The translations under genes were made by a program, and so were the position numbers. The notes beneath the pieces are model-generated. The model was not told the origin of the DNA. It was given only the letters and a program-made list of their open reading frames with translations, and ran no database searches. Positions 1 through 6,029 of a DNA stretch of 6,029 nt are shown one piece after another; the stretch's first letter is position 1, and each line of letters begins with the position of its first letter. This stretch comes from Bacteroidales bacterium (GTDB lineage: Bacteria; Bacteroidota; Bacteroidia; Bacteroidales; UBA1556): assembly GCA_029939445.1 (NCBI GenBank), contig JAOZSY010000164.1, positions 1 through 6,029 of the forward strand. The letters are read 5' to 3'.

Positions 1-26
1 CGTTTATAAACGACAACAAACGACAA
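1..26. repeat. 12-bp palindrome and 10-bp tandem repeat
   Basis: The first 12 bases, CGTTTATAAACG, form a perfect palindrome. It overlaps two exact copies of AAACGACAA at 8-16 and 18-26, which repeat with a period of 10 bases. The stretch is non-coding and cut by the window edge, so its full extent is unknown. It may be the tail of an intergenic repeat or a protein-binding site; nothing here decides between them. Confidence 0.5.
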
Positions 27-32
27 TAAATG

Positions 33-52
33 GAAGGTCATTATATTCCTTC
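33..52. repeat. Small hairpin next to the left inverted-repeat arm
   Basis: GAAGG (33-37) and CCTTC (48-52) can pair across a 10-base AT-rich loop. The hairpin ends directly against the GTTGTACGC arm at 53, so it may be the terminal stem of an element that extends left out of the window. The 5-bp stem is short enough to occur by chance. There is no T-run, so it is not a convincing terminator. Confidence 0.3.
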
Positions 53-65
53 GTTGTACGCAACC
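53..65 (+). repeat. Left arm of inverted repeat flanking the first gene
   Basis: GTTGTACGCAACC is matched in inverted orientation by GGCAGCGTACAAC at 753-765, with 11 of 13 positions complementary and an unbroken 9-bp core, GTTGTACGC / GCGTACAAC. The two arms enclose exactly one gene (110-745): this arm lies 44 bases before its start codon and the other lies 7 bases after its stop codon. The placement resembles the boundaries of a recombination cassette, but no integrase is present in the window and the motif is not a standard integron core site. Confidence 0.5.
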
Positions 66-109
66 AAATTGAATATCGCAAATAGATTGAAACTGATTTT
101 ATATTAACT

Positions 110-745
110 ATGGGACTTTTTTCATACAAATCAAAGACAAAAAATGATTCCGACATAAAGACAATACTTTATGATAAGTTTATTGATAATAGTAACGACT
201 GGTTAAATCCAGACCACAATGATTTACCGTTCTTACAGAGAATAGAAAATGAGACGTTATATTTAGAGTCAGCCTCGGACGAAATGGTAGTAATTGCTTC
301 GACAAAATTCAAAATAGACTACTCAAAAGACTTTCAAATTGAGACCAAGGTTAAGATTCAAAGTGATTCTGATGATTGTTATATGTCATTTGATTTTGGA
401 ATTAGAAAAATAGAAAATGCAATTAGAAATATAAGTGGACAGAAAATACCAACAACATTAGGAGACATTAACTATTTTATCGGATATAGTGATTCACAAG
501 AGGTATTGATTGCTAAGTGGAAAAAAGGTAAAGAAAAATACTTTTTCAGAGAGTATGTTGATTTAATTCAAGTCGATGATTTTAATGTTATCTTGATTTC
601 GAAATCAGGAAAAATGATTTCATACTATATTAATAATAGTCTGATTTATTCAAAAAGATTTGAGAAATTTCCAGGAGACGGATTTGGATTCGCAACATCT
701 CCAAACGGAAAATTATGGGTTGAATACATTAAAATTGAAAACTAG
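110..745 (+). CDS. Jelly-roll (LamG/DUF1080-like) domain protein, function unknown
   Basis: The gene encodes a 211-residue protein with no signal peptide or membrane segment, so it is probably cytoplasmic. The pattern fits a concanavalin-like beta jelly roll related to LamG or 3-keto-disaccharide hydrolase (DUF1080) domains: an opening F-I-D-N-S-N-D-W around residues 24-31, alternating beta strands, a KDFQIETKVKI strand near 73-83, a YYINNSLIYSKRF strand near 172-184, then a glycine turn (P-G-D-G-F-G-F, 188-194) and a final W-V-E-Y-I-K-I strand. Such domains often bind or act on sugars, but I see no catalytic residues I can name, so the role is open. ATG at 110 is the only reasonable start: an in-frame TAG lies at 83-85 and no other ATG lies between. 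No Shine-Dalgarno sequence is visible, as is usual in Bacteroidota. An inverted repeat flanks the gene, and the next gene starts 470 bases downstream, so it appears to be a stand-alone unit. I am confident it is a real gene and moderately confident of the fold. Confidence 0.8.
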   Translation: MGLFSYKSKTKNDSDIKTILYDKFIDNSNDWLNPDHNDLPFLQRIENETLYLESASDEMVVIASTKFKIDYSKDFQIETKVKIQSDSDDCYMSFDFGIRKIENAIRNISGQKIPTTLGDINYFIGYSDSQEVLIAKWKKGKEKYFFREYVDLIQVDDFNVILISKSGKMISYYINNSLIYSKRFEKFPGDGFGFATSPNGKLWVEYIKIEN

Positions 746-752
746 AAGTAAT

Positions 753-765
753 GGCAGCGTACAAC
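753..765 (-). repeat. Right arm of inverted repeat flanking the first gene
   Basis: GGCAGCGTACAAC is the inverted partner of GTTGTACGCAACC at 53-65, with 11 of 13 positions complementary and a 9-base core perfectly so. It starts 7 bases after the stop codon of the jelly-roll gene and opens the structured intergenic region, so it could be the first bases of an intergenic element whose other end has not been identified. Confidence 0.5.
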
Positions 766-775
766 AAAAAATATA

Positions 776-870
776 GTGCAAGCCGCAGTTTCTTTTTCAC
801 AGAAAAAGAATTAGTAAGTTTGAACATTAATGAAACCAAAGAAAATTATTGAATAAAGTGCGGCACGCAC
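776..870. repeat. Long-range stem enclosing a small hairpin
   Basis: GTGCAAGCCGCA (776-787) and TGCGGCACGCAC (859-870) are complementary at 10 of 12 positions, with a 2-base internal mismatch. They enclose a tight hairpin, TTCTTTTTC (790-798) with GAAAAAGAA (802-810), which has a 9-bp stem and a 3-base loop. The inner hairpin lies 45 bases after the stop codon of the first gene and could act as a weak terminator, but its stem is AT-rich and no T-run follows, so that role is doubtful. Confidence 0.45.
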
Positions 871-878
871 CATATTCA

Positions 879-1008
879 AACCGTTACTTGCAAGGCTGAG
901 CCCGCGCCAATCAAGCTCATTTGGTTTTTGCCACCCAAAATTGACCATCGCAAAAAAAACCAAAAGAGCTTGATTCAATGTCCTCGCACTTGGAAGAATA
1001 AAACGGTT
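879..1008. repeat. Large inverted-repeat foldback with 23-bp inner stem
   Basis: Positions 909-931 and 950-975 are complementary at 22 of 23 positions of the left arm, apart from a 3-base A bulge at 952-954. One mismatch is at 919/965 and the loop is 18 bases (932-949). An outer 7-bp pair, AACCGTT (879-885) with AACGGTT (1002-1008), closes the whole structure. The sequence between the inner and outer stems pairs poorly. This is the strongest foldback in the window. There is no T-run after it, so it is not a standard terminator. It could be a structured RNA, a foldback mobile element, or part of a recombination site; the sequence alone does not decide. Confidence 0.65.
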
Positions 1009-1029
1009 AAACATGAAACAAAAAAGTAT

Positions 1030-1037
1030 TAATTTTG
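1030..1037 (+). promoter_or_regulatory. Possible -7 promoter element
   Basis: TAATTTTG fits the TAnnTTTG -7 consensus of Bacteroidota housekeeping promoters. The expected -33 TTG is only approximated by TTA at 1007-1009. If used, it would give the large gene at 1216 an untranslated leader of roughly 170 bases containing the stems at 1090-1149 and 1167-1200. A second TAnnTTTG match, TAAGTTTG at 815-822, has no better -33 partner. Such short matches are common in AT-rich DNA, so this is only a suggestion. Confidence 0.2.
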
Positions 1038-1089
1038 ATGTTCGAAGAAAGGACATCTTCTGGTTGGGGAATAATAAGTTCGTATAAAT

Positions 1090-1149
1090 ATGCTTCGTTT
1101 CGTTGAAAAAATATTGGTAAATGGAAGAACGCCACCCCAAGCGAAGCAT
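1090..1149 (+). repeat. Inverted repeat in the leader of the large gene
   Basis: ATGCTTCG (1090-1097) and CGAAGCAT (1142-1149) are perfectly complementary. Pairing extends inward to 1100/1139 with one G-T wobble, giving an 11-bp stem around a 38-base loop. A further possible pair, TTGGGG (1064-1069) with CCCCAA (1135-1140), competes for part of the same sequence, so alternative folds are possible. The function is unknown. Confidence 0.4.
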
Positions 1150-1166
1150 CTTTTCTCCCGAGGAGC

Positions 1167-1200
1167 CTCTCATATAATTGAACTGCGTAATGGATGAGAG
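1167..1200 (+). repeat. Hairpin just upstream of the large gene's start codon
   Basis: CTCTCAT (1167-1173) pairs perfectly with ATGAGAG (1194-1200) across a 20-base loop, ending 15 bases before the ATG at 1216. The right arm carries the in-frame TGA stop (1195-1197) that rules out an upstream start for the gene. In an mRNA this stem would sit at the edge of the ribosome-binding region and could affect translation, but it may equally be the terminal stem of the upstream intergenic element. Confidence 0.4.
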
Positions 1201-1215
1201 AAAAATCAAATTAAT

Positions 1216-4200
1216 ATGAAAAAAGTAATTCTAATAGTCATTTTTATTATTAGTGCAAAAATGAATTTTTATGCACAAACTGTGCAGTGTCCAGTTCAAA
1301 TTACTGGGCCATTTATTTGTAATACAACTGATTTAGTTGTTTTACAACAAGAATCAACAAATTGTGCTTCAATATATCAATGGAACAGAAATAATTATCC
1401 CTACTTGCCAACATCAGCAGATGATCCAATAGTAATAAGGCTTAATATAATTTTTGTTCAGGATCCGTCAGGAGGCTCAAATTTTCAACAGAACAACACT
1501 GAACAGGATGCTATGATTGACGATATGATGGGAGTCCTCAATGATTTATATTCTAATATGTCACCTCCAAATGATTGGAGTTTGTGTCGTAATATTAATT
1601 ATGATTATGGTGTAATCCCAGACTTGAAAATCCAATTTGTGTGCGAAAAAATTTATTTACCGTTTCAAGATTGGTCAAATCATGACAAATCAATTTGCCC
1701 TAATAATGTGAATAATTTATGGTATATGGCTCTTGATAATGCAGTAGCAGCATTACCTAACTATAAACCAGGGATAAATGTATATTGTACAACAAACATG
1801 AATGTTCAAAATGAACTTATAATTAACCAAACTACAACAGCTCATAATACTACTGGAATCTCATGCTCGCAATATCCGACATACTCCAATTACGACAGGA
1901 CATCTAGGATACACATGCCCGATTACTATACAAAATGGTGGTGGATGAAGAACATTGTACCCACAGATCAATCTGTTAATCCAAATTTGAATCCTTATAA
2001 CCCCACAGTTAGAAGTTGGGATTTTACTACAAAAGGACATGCTCTAGCTCATGAAATAGGGCATTCACTTGAATTATATCACCATTGCGTTCATTACGGT
2101 GTAAATCAATGTCCTGAAAGTTTGATGAACCAGTCTTACCAAAGTTCACATAGTTATTTGCCAGCAACTGAAGTTGGAAATATGTATCGAGCTATTCAAC
2201 TTTCAAATGTAAGAAAATTCGTTTTAGGTGACTGTTACAACAGTAATCCTTTAGTATTAACTCAAAATACTATTTGGGATTTTGATGTTAAATTTTTTCG
2301 AGATATTATTGTAGAAAATGGAGCAACACTTACAATCTCTTGTAATTTGTATATGACACGAGAGTCAAAAATTATTGTAAAGTCAGGAGGAAAACTAATT
2401 ATTGATGGAGGTAAAATATCAGCTGACGACAGAAGTATTTCGTGGTTAGGTATTGAAGTTCAGGGAAATGCTAACCTGCCTCAATACCCAATAACTAATC
2501 AAGGAGTTGTTGAAATAATCAATGATGGCACAATAGAAAATGCTAAAATTGGCATATATGCATATCAAGACATTACAATACCTCTTTTTGGAAGCAGTAT
2601 AACATATTCTTTAGGTGGTGGAATAATTAGAGCAAATAATGCTAGTTTCATTAATAATGAGGTAGATATAAAAATGGCTCCATATCGTTATTTAAACTCT
2701 TACAATCAAAAGCCTGTAAATCAAGCAAGTTATATCACAAGAAGTAATTTTGAAACTAATAATGATTTATTTACTACAACCGCTGATATTACTCATATTT
2801 CTTTGCTAGGTGTTCATGGTTTATTTATTAGAGGTAATACTTTTACTAATACAAATACTTCTTTACTAACGACACAAAAAGGAATCGCAATAAACTCTAC
2901 AATTTCTTCAATAAGTGTAATTCCATATTGCGACCCTCAAAATCCGACTTGTGTGGATGAGCCCAATGAATTCTCAAACCTATATTATGGTATTAAATGT
3001 TATGAGCAAAGTGGAAGTTCAAATCTAATTGTTATTAATGATAATAATTTTGTTGATATTTATAAATCTATATATTTGTCAGGAACAAACGGAACCAAAA
3101 TAACATTGAATAACATTAAATCAGCAGATTTTTTCCCTACTCAAAGTGGTCAACCCTCTCCAGGTGTTCCATACGGTATTTACCTAAACGGAGGCAAAGG
3201 CTTTAGAATAGAAGAAAATCACATCTACCGTCCAGCAAGTAATGGAGCAGCGGTTTCCAATGGTTCAAGAGGCATTATTGTTAATAATACAGGTGCCGAA
3301 GACAACCAAATATACAGAAATAAATTAAACAACCTATTCTTAAGTGAGCAAGCTCAGGGCTTTAACTCTGGTAAAGGAAGTAAAGCGGACAAGGGACTTA
3401 AGTTCTTCTGTAATATCTCTGAAACTGATGCTAGTTCTTATGATTTTTATGTGTTTGGGAATTATTATTTGCATAACTGGTCGCTCCATAGGTCGGGTAT
3501 TGCTACAACACAAATGCAAAGTATCATAAATTCAAATGGTATTAGTGTGGATGCACCCTCAGGCAACACTTACTCCAATTCGCATCAAAACATAAGCCTC
3601 CCATTGGATTATGATAATGCACAGGGGCAAATAATTGATTATTATTGGGGAAATATTACTAATTATGCTGGTCGGGTTGAGCCTTTGAAGTATGCTAATA
3701 TTAATCCACATCCAATGCAAGGAGAATATGACGCCTGTCCTTCAAAAAACTCCACAGGAGGTAATGGCAATACGCAAACTGAGCTGTATGCTAAGCTGAA
3801 TTTAGCTCAAATTGCTTATAATTCATCAAAAGTGATATTAAATATATGGAAAGATGGTGGTAATGCCAATTTGGACGAAGAAGTAGAAACCACTCAACCA
3901 TGGGATCTATATCAAGAGTTTAATAGTCTATTGGCAGAATCGCCTTACTTATCAGAAGAAGTATTGATAGAGGTAATTAATAATCCTTCATTTACTTCGC
4001 TAATGGTGAAATTACTGATGCTAGCCAACCCTCATGGTAAAGAAAGCTTTGAAGTAATGGAAGCGTTGGAAAATCGACTTCCTGCTATGCCGCAAACTTA
4101 TATTGATGAAATTAAAAATCAAGTATCTTCGTCTTCTCAACTCAAAGTATTAGAAGGTAATGTAGCAGCCGATTATCATTTAATAAGCAATATTGGCGAA

Positions 4201-4923
4201 GATATTAAGAGAATGTATCGTGCTGACAATACCAATGCTTATGCAAAAGACAGCCTAATTGCATTTACAAGCCGCCAACCTGATATATACGATAAGTTTG
4301 AGCTAGCAAGCATTTACCTTTCCTATGGTCAGTATGATGATATGCAAAATGTATTAAGCGATATACCATGCAACTACGAAATGGATGATGAAAAGACGGC
4401 TGAACTTATTGAGTTTACTACGGCAATAAATATTGCCAAGAATATGCACGAGAATAATCTTTATGAAGAAGGATTAAGTGAAAGCAATCGTACTAACTTA
4501 GAGACTATTTTAAATGCAGACAAACCAATGACATCTCAAATGGCATTGGCATTGTTAAAACGCGATAATCCTGATTATGTGTTTAATGAAATAGTAAATG
4601 ATGTAAGTCAAAATTCAGCTCGTATGGCAAACCCAAAAACTAATAATACTTTGGTAATGCAAAATGATGAATATAAATTATATCCTAACCCTGCAATAGA
4701 TTATACCACATTAAAATATAATTGTAAGTATGAAAATCTAAATTATACAATAAGCGATATGCAAGGAAAGGTATTAAAAAACAAATCACTTAAAACAATT
4801 AGTGATATTGCTTCAAATGAGGTTTTAATTAATTTGGGTGATTTAAGTTCAGGTAGTTATCAAATTATTATAAAATCAAATGGACTGACACTTTGGTCCG
4901 AGAAAATGATTATTACAGAATAA
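1216..4923 (+). CDS. Secreted metzincin-like metalloprotease with beta-helix and T9SS sorting domain
   Basis: This 1235-residue protein is built for export. Residues 1-20 form a signal peptide (MKK, a run of I/V/L, cleavage near YAQ). Residues about 70-340 look like a metzincin-type zinc peptidase, closest in style to pappalysin-like M43: HEIGHSLELYHH at 279-290 gives zinc ligands H279, H283 and H289 with catalytic E280, and SLMNQ with M304 makes a plausible Met-turn. The usual glycine of HExxHxxGxxH is replaced by E286, so activity is not assured. Residues about 345-700 show short repeated strands with Asn/Gly/Ile patterns typical of a right-handed parallel beta-helix. A helix-rich segment follows at about 855-1130. 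The last 80 residues (YKLYPNPA at 1153, then ISDMQGKVL and LSSGSYQIII) match the T9SS type A sorting domain, predicting outer-membrane translocation and cell-surface attachment or release. ATG at 1216 is supported by the signal peptide and by an in-frame stop at 1195-1197. The substrate is unknown. Peptidase assignment is fairly sure at motif level; the exact family is not. Confidence 0.9.
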   Translation: MKKVILIVIFIISAKMNFYAQTVQCPVQITGPFICNTTDLVVLQQESTNCASIYQWNRNNYPYLPTSADDPIVIRLNIIFVQDPSGGSNFQQNNTEQDAMIDDMMGVLNDLYSNMSPPNDWSLCRNINYDYGVIPDLKIQFVCEKIYLPFQDWSNHDKSICPNNVNNLWYMALDNAVAALPNYKPGINVYCTTNMNVQNELIINQTTTAHNTTGISCSQYPTYSNYDRTSRIHMPDYYTKWWWMKNIVPTDQSVNPNLNPYNPTVRSWDFTTKGHALAHEIGHSLELYHHCVHYGVNQCPESLMNQSYQSSHSYLPATEVGNMYRAIQLSNVRKFVLGDCYNSNPLVLTQNTIWDFDVKFFRDIIVENGATLTISCNLYMTRESKIIVKSGGKLIIDGGKISADDRSISWLGIEVQGNANLPQYPITNQGVVEIINDGTIENAKIGIYAYQDITIPLFGSSITYSLGGGIIRANNASFINNEVDIKMAPYRYLNSYNQKPVNQASYITRSNFETNNDLFTTTADITHISLLGVHGLFIRGNTFTNTNTSLLTTQKGIAINSTISSISVIPYCDPQNPTCVDEPNEFSNLYYGIKCYEQSGSSNLIVINDNNFVDIYKSIYLSGTNGTKITLNNIKSADFFPTQSGQPSPGVPYGIYLNGGKGFRIEENHIYRPASNGAAVSNGSRGIIVNNTGAEDNQIYRNKLNNLFLSEQAQGFNSGKGSKADKGLKFFCNISETDASSYDFYVFGNYYLHNWSLHRSGIATTQMQSIINSNGISVDAPSGNTYSNSHQNISLPLDYDNAQGQIIDYYWGNITNYAGRVEPLKYANINPHPMQGEYDACPSKNSTGGNGNTQTELYAKLNLAQIAYNSSKVILNIWKDGGNANLDEEVETTQPWDLYQEFNSLLAESPYLSEEVLIEVINNPSFTSLMVKLLMLANPHGKESFEVMEALENRLPAMPQTYIDEIKNQVSSSSQLKVLEGNVAADYHLISNIGEDIKRMYRADNTNAYAKDSLIAFTSRQPDIYDKFELASIYLSYGQYDDMQNVLSDIPCNYEMDDEKTAELIEFTTAINIAKNMHENNLYEEGLSESNRTNLETILNADKPMTSQMALALLKRDNPDYVFNEIVNDVSQNSARMANPKTNNTLVMQNDEYKLYPNPAIDYTTLKYNCKYENLNYTISDMQGKVLKNKSLKTISDIASNEVLINLGDLSSGSYQIIIKSNGLTLWSEKMIITE

Positions 4924-4931
4924 ATAAAACA

Positions 4932-4965
4932 AAAAGTTTGCTCCTAATATTTGGAGCAAACTTTT
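4932..4965 (+). terminator. Strong hairpin, probable intrinsic terminator
   Basis: AAAAGTTTGCTCC (4932-4944) and GGAGCAAACTTTT (4953-4965) form a perfect 13-bp stem with an 8-base loop, starting 8 bases after the stop codon of the large gene. The descending arm ends in TTTT, giving the A-rich/T-rich symmetry of a rho-independent terminator that could work in both directions. It ends only 14 bases before the next start codon, so it could instead be an intercistronic stem that stabilises mRNA or limits expression of the following gene. Confidence 0.8.
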
Positions 4966-4979
4966 ATTAAATTTTAATT

Positions 4980-6029
4980 ATGAAAAAGTTGTTTTTGATA
5001 TCACTAATCTTTTTATCTATTAATTCTTTAGCGCAGTTTGCCACCATGTTTAATGATACACTAAAGCCTTTTGGAGAAGGAGGATATGATTTTGCATGTG
5101 TTACGCAAGATGATAGTTTTTATTATGCCTTAGGTGGGGTGAATAATTATGAGCCTTATTGGAGTAATATGATTGTAAAGTATGACAAAAATTTTAATAT
5201 AGTTAATAAACAAAAATATATTGATATAGCCTGGCGATATGCTAATTATCCTTATAATACAATTGTTGTTAATGAAAAACAAATCTTAACTTGTCCACAG
5301 GTATTTAATGATTCCGCTACTTTTGGAAAAATAATGTCAATTGACAAATATTCATTAGATACACTATGGACAAAAATAATTACCCATCCTGATACAATAA
5401 TAGCAAATCAACCTAATTCAGGTCAATTTTCGGATTTAACCTCCATAAAACAAACACTTGATGGAGGATATATCCTAACAGGGAATTATAATAAAAACTG
5501 TATAACAGCCAATCTTCGCTCCTTCCTCCTAAAAATAGATAGCATCGGTAATGTGGAGTGGCGTAGGACTTATCCAAATATTTCATATTTATATGATATT
5601 GAACTTACACCCAACGGTGGGTATATTGTGATAAATAAAAACTGGGGCACAATAATAGTTGAATTAGATTCAATAGGTAATATTATTTGGCAACAGAAAA
5701 TTAATACCGATACAATTAATGCAAATGTTTCGGATATGAGTTACTCTGGAAATAACACATTTGTAGGAATTGTAAAGTATATTAAGAATGGTAATATTAG
5801 CTATCCAGAATATGGACTTATTGTTTTTAAGATAAATATTTCAACAAAACAAATCATATGGCAAAAGAAATATAACATATACAAAAGTCTAAAATGCGTA
5901 GGACTCCACCAAGCCATGGGAGTAGAAACCTTATCAGACGGCAGCATAATAGTAAATGGTACAGTCATTAAATACGGCACAGATTACAGTGCTTTTATTC
6001 TAAAGCTTAATACCAATGGCGATAGACTT
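4980..6029 (+). CDS. Exported beta-propeller-like surface protein, 3' end outside window
   Basis: The reading frame stays open for 350 codons from ATG at 4980 to the right edge, so the C-terminus is missing. Residues 1-19 are a clear signal peptide (MKKLFLISLIFLSINSLAQ). The rest consists of repeats of one kind: a strand such as DGGYILTG (161-168) or NGGYIVIN (212-219), followed by a strand such as FLLKIDSIGNVEW (182-194) or IIVELDSIGNIIW (225-237). Less regular copies lie near 48-80, 116-134, 278-298 and 320-350. This pattern is common in Bacteroidota surface proteins predicted to fold as beta-propellers (PQQ-, kelch- or delta-60-like), many of which end in a T9SS sorting domain; one is expected here beyond the window, but that is inference. 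No catalytic motif is visible. The gene follows the large protease-like gene in the same direction after 56 bases, most of which is a terminator-like hairpin, so co-transcription is uncertain. There is no Shine-Dalgarno sequence; the start rests on the signal peptide. Confidence 0.85.
   Translation, partial: MKKLFLISLIFLSINSLAQFATMFNDTLKPFGEGGYDFACVTQDDSFYYALGGVNNYEPYWSNMIVKYDKNFNIVNKQKYIDIAWRYANYPYNTIVVNEKQILTCPQVFNDSATFGKIMSIDKYSLDTLWTKIITHPDTIIANQPNSGQFSDLTSIKQTLDGGYILTGNYNKNCITANLRSFLLKIDSIGNVEWRRTYPNISYLYDIELTPNGGYIVINKNWGTIIVELDSIGNIIWQQKINTDTINANVSDMSYSGNNTFVGIVKYIKNGNISYPEYGLIVFKINISTKQIIWQKKYNIYKSLKCVGLHQAMGVETLSDGSIIVNGTVIKYGTDYSAFILKLNTNGDRL

Larger units (their letters stand above)
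746..1215. other. Gene-free, highly structured intergenic region
   Basis: No protein-coding gene in these 470 bases is convincing. The region is packed with potential stems: 776-787 with 859-870; 790-798 with 802-810; 879-885 with 1002-1008, enclosing a long stem at 909-975; 1090-1100 with 1139-1149; and 1167-1173 with 1194-1200. It begins with the GCGTACAAC arm that mirrors position 53. Parts of it, notably 859-910, are visibly richer in G and C than the flanking genes. This looks like a dispersed intergenic repeat or structured element rather than decayed coding sequence. A 132-codon open frame on the minus strand (811-1209) spans it but is probably incidental. Confidence 0.6.

Noticed and set aside
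790..810. Hairpin as a terminator for the first gene
   Set aside because: The 9-bp stem is AT-rich and lacks a following T-run, so it is listed only as part of the intergenic structure.
757..1012. Full integron attC site
   Set aside because: The span is much longer than usual attC sites, the first core box has one mismatch to RYYYAAC, and no integrase is present. It is kept only as a hypothesis in the findings.
1013..1087. Plus-strand mini-ORF of 24 codons (starts MKQKSINFDVRR)
   Set aside because: The start of the peptide looks protein-like, and the same frame continues with peptide-like stretches broken by several TAA stops to about 1213. It might be a decayed gene, but no family is recognised and it overlaps the structured element, so it was not called.
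811..1209. Minus-strand open frame of 132 codons
   Set aside because: It lies entirely across the strongest inverted repeats of the intergenic region, shows no domain or signal peptide, and its open length can come from the low-stop composition of that strand. A genome-wide repeat family could carry it as a passenger frame, so comparison of copies would be needed to revive it.
3344..3529. Plus-strand open frame of 61 codons
   Set aside because: It lies wholly inside the large exported-protein gene in another frame and has no features of its own.

Overview
The window looks like chromosomal DNA from an AT-rich member of the Bacteroidota. The strongest sign is a 1235-residue secreted protein that ends in a type IX secretion system (T9SS) type A sorting domain, a system essentially confined to that phylum. 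A second gene begins like another exported surface protein of the same style. Start codons are preceded by A/T-rich leaders without clear Shine-Dalgarno sequences, which also fits the phylum. The genus cannot be told from this stretch.

Layout. Positions 1-109 are non-coding and hold a palindrome, a short tandem repeat, a small hairpin and one arm of an inverted repeat. A small cytoplasmic-looking protein with a jelly-roll (laminin-G/DUF1080-like) pattern is encoded at 110-745. Positions 746-1215 (470 bases) contain no gene I accept, but are full of inverted repeats, including one near-perfect 23-bp stem at 909-975. A large exported metalloprotease/beta-helix protein follows at 1216-4923. A strong hairpin terminator (4932-4965) fills most of the short gap to the last gene. 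That gene starts at 4980 and runs off the right edge; it encodes an exported beta-propeller-like protein.

How the parts relate. All three genes are on the plus strand, but the first seems unrelated to the other two. It sits between two inverted copies of GTTGTACGC / GCGTACAAC, with GTT on its left and AAC on its right, so it is laid out like a cassette. The two downstream genes both carry signal peptides and look like parts of the T9SS-exported surface proteome. The hairpin between them suggests separate transcription or reduced readthrough. No integrase, transposase, RNA gene or CRISPR array was seen. The points most worth a second look are the structured intergenic element, the cassette-like setting of the first gene, and the unusual zinc-site sequence and domain order of the large protein.
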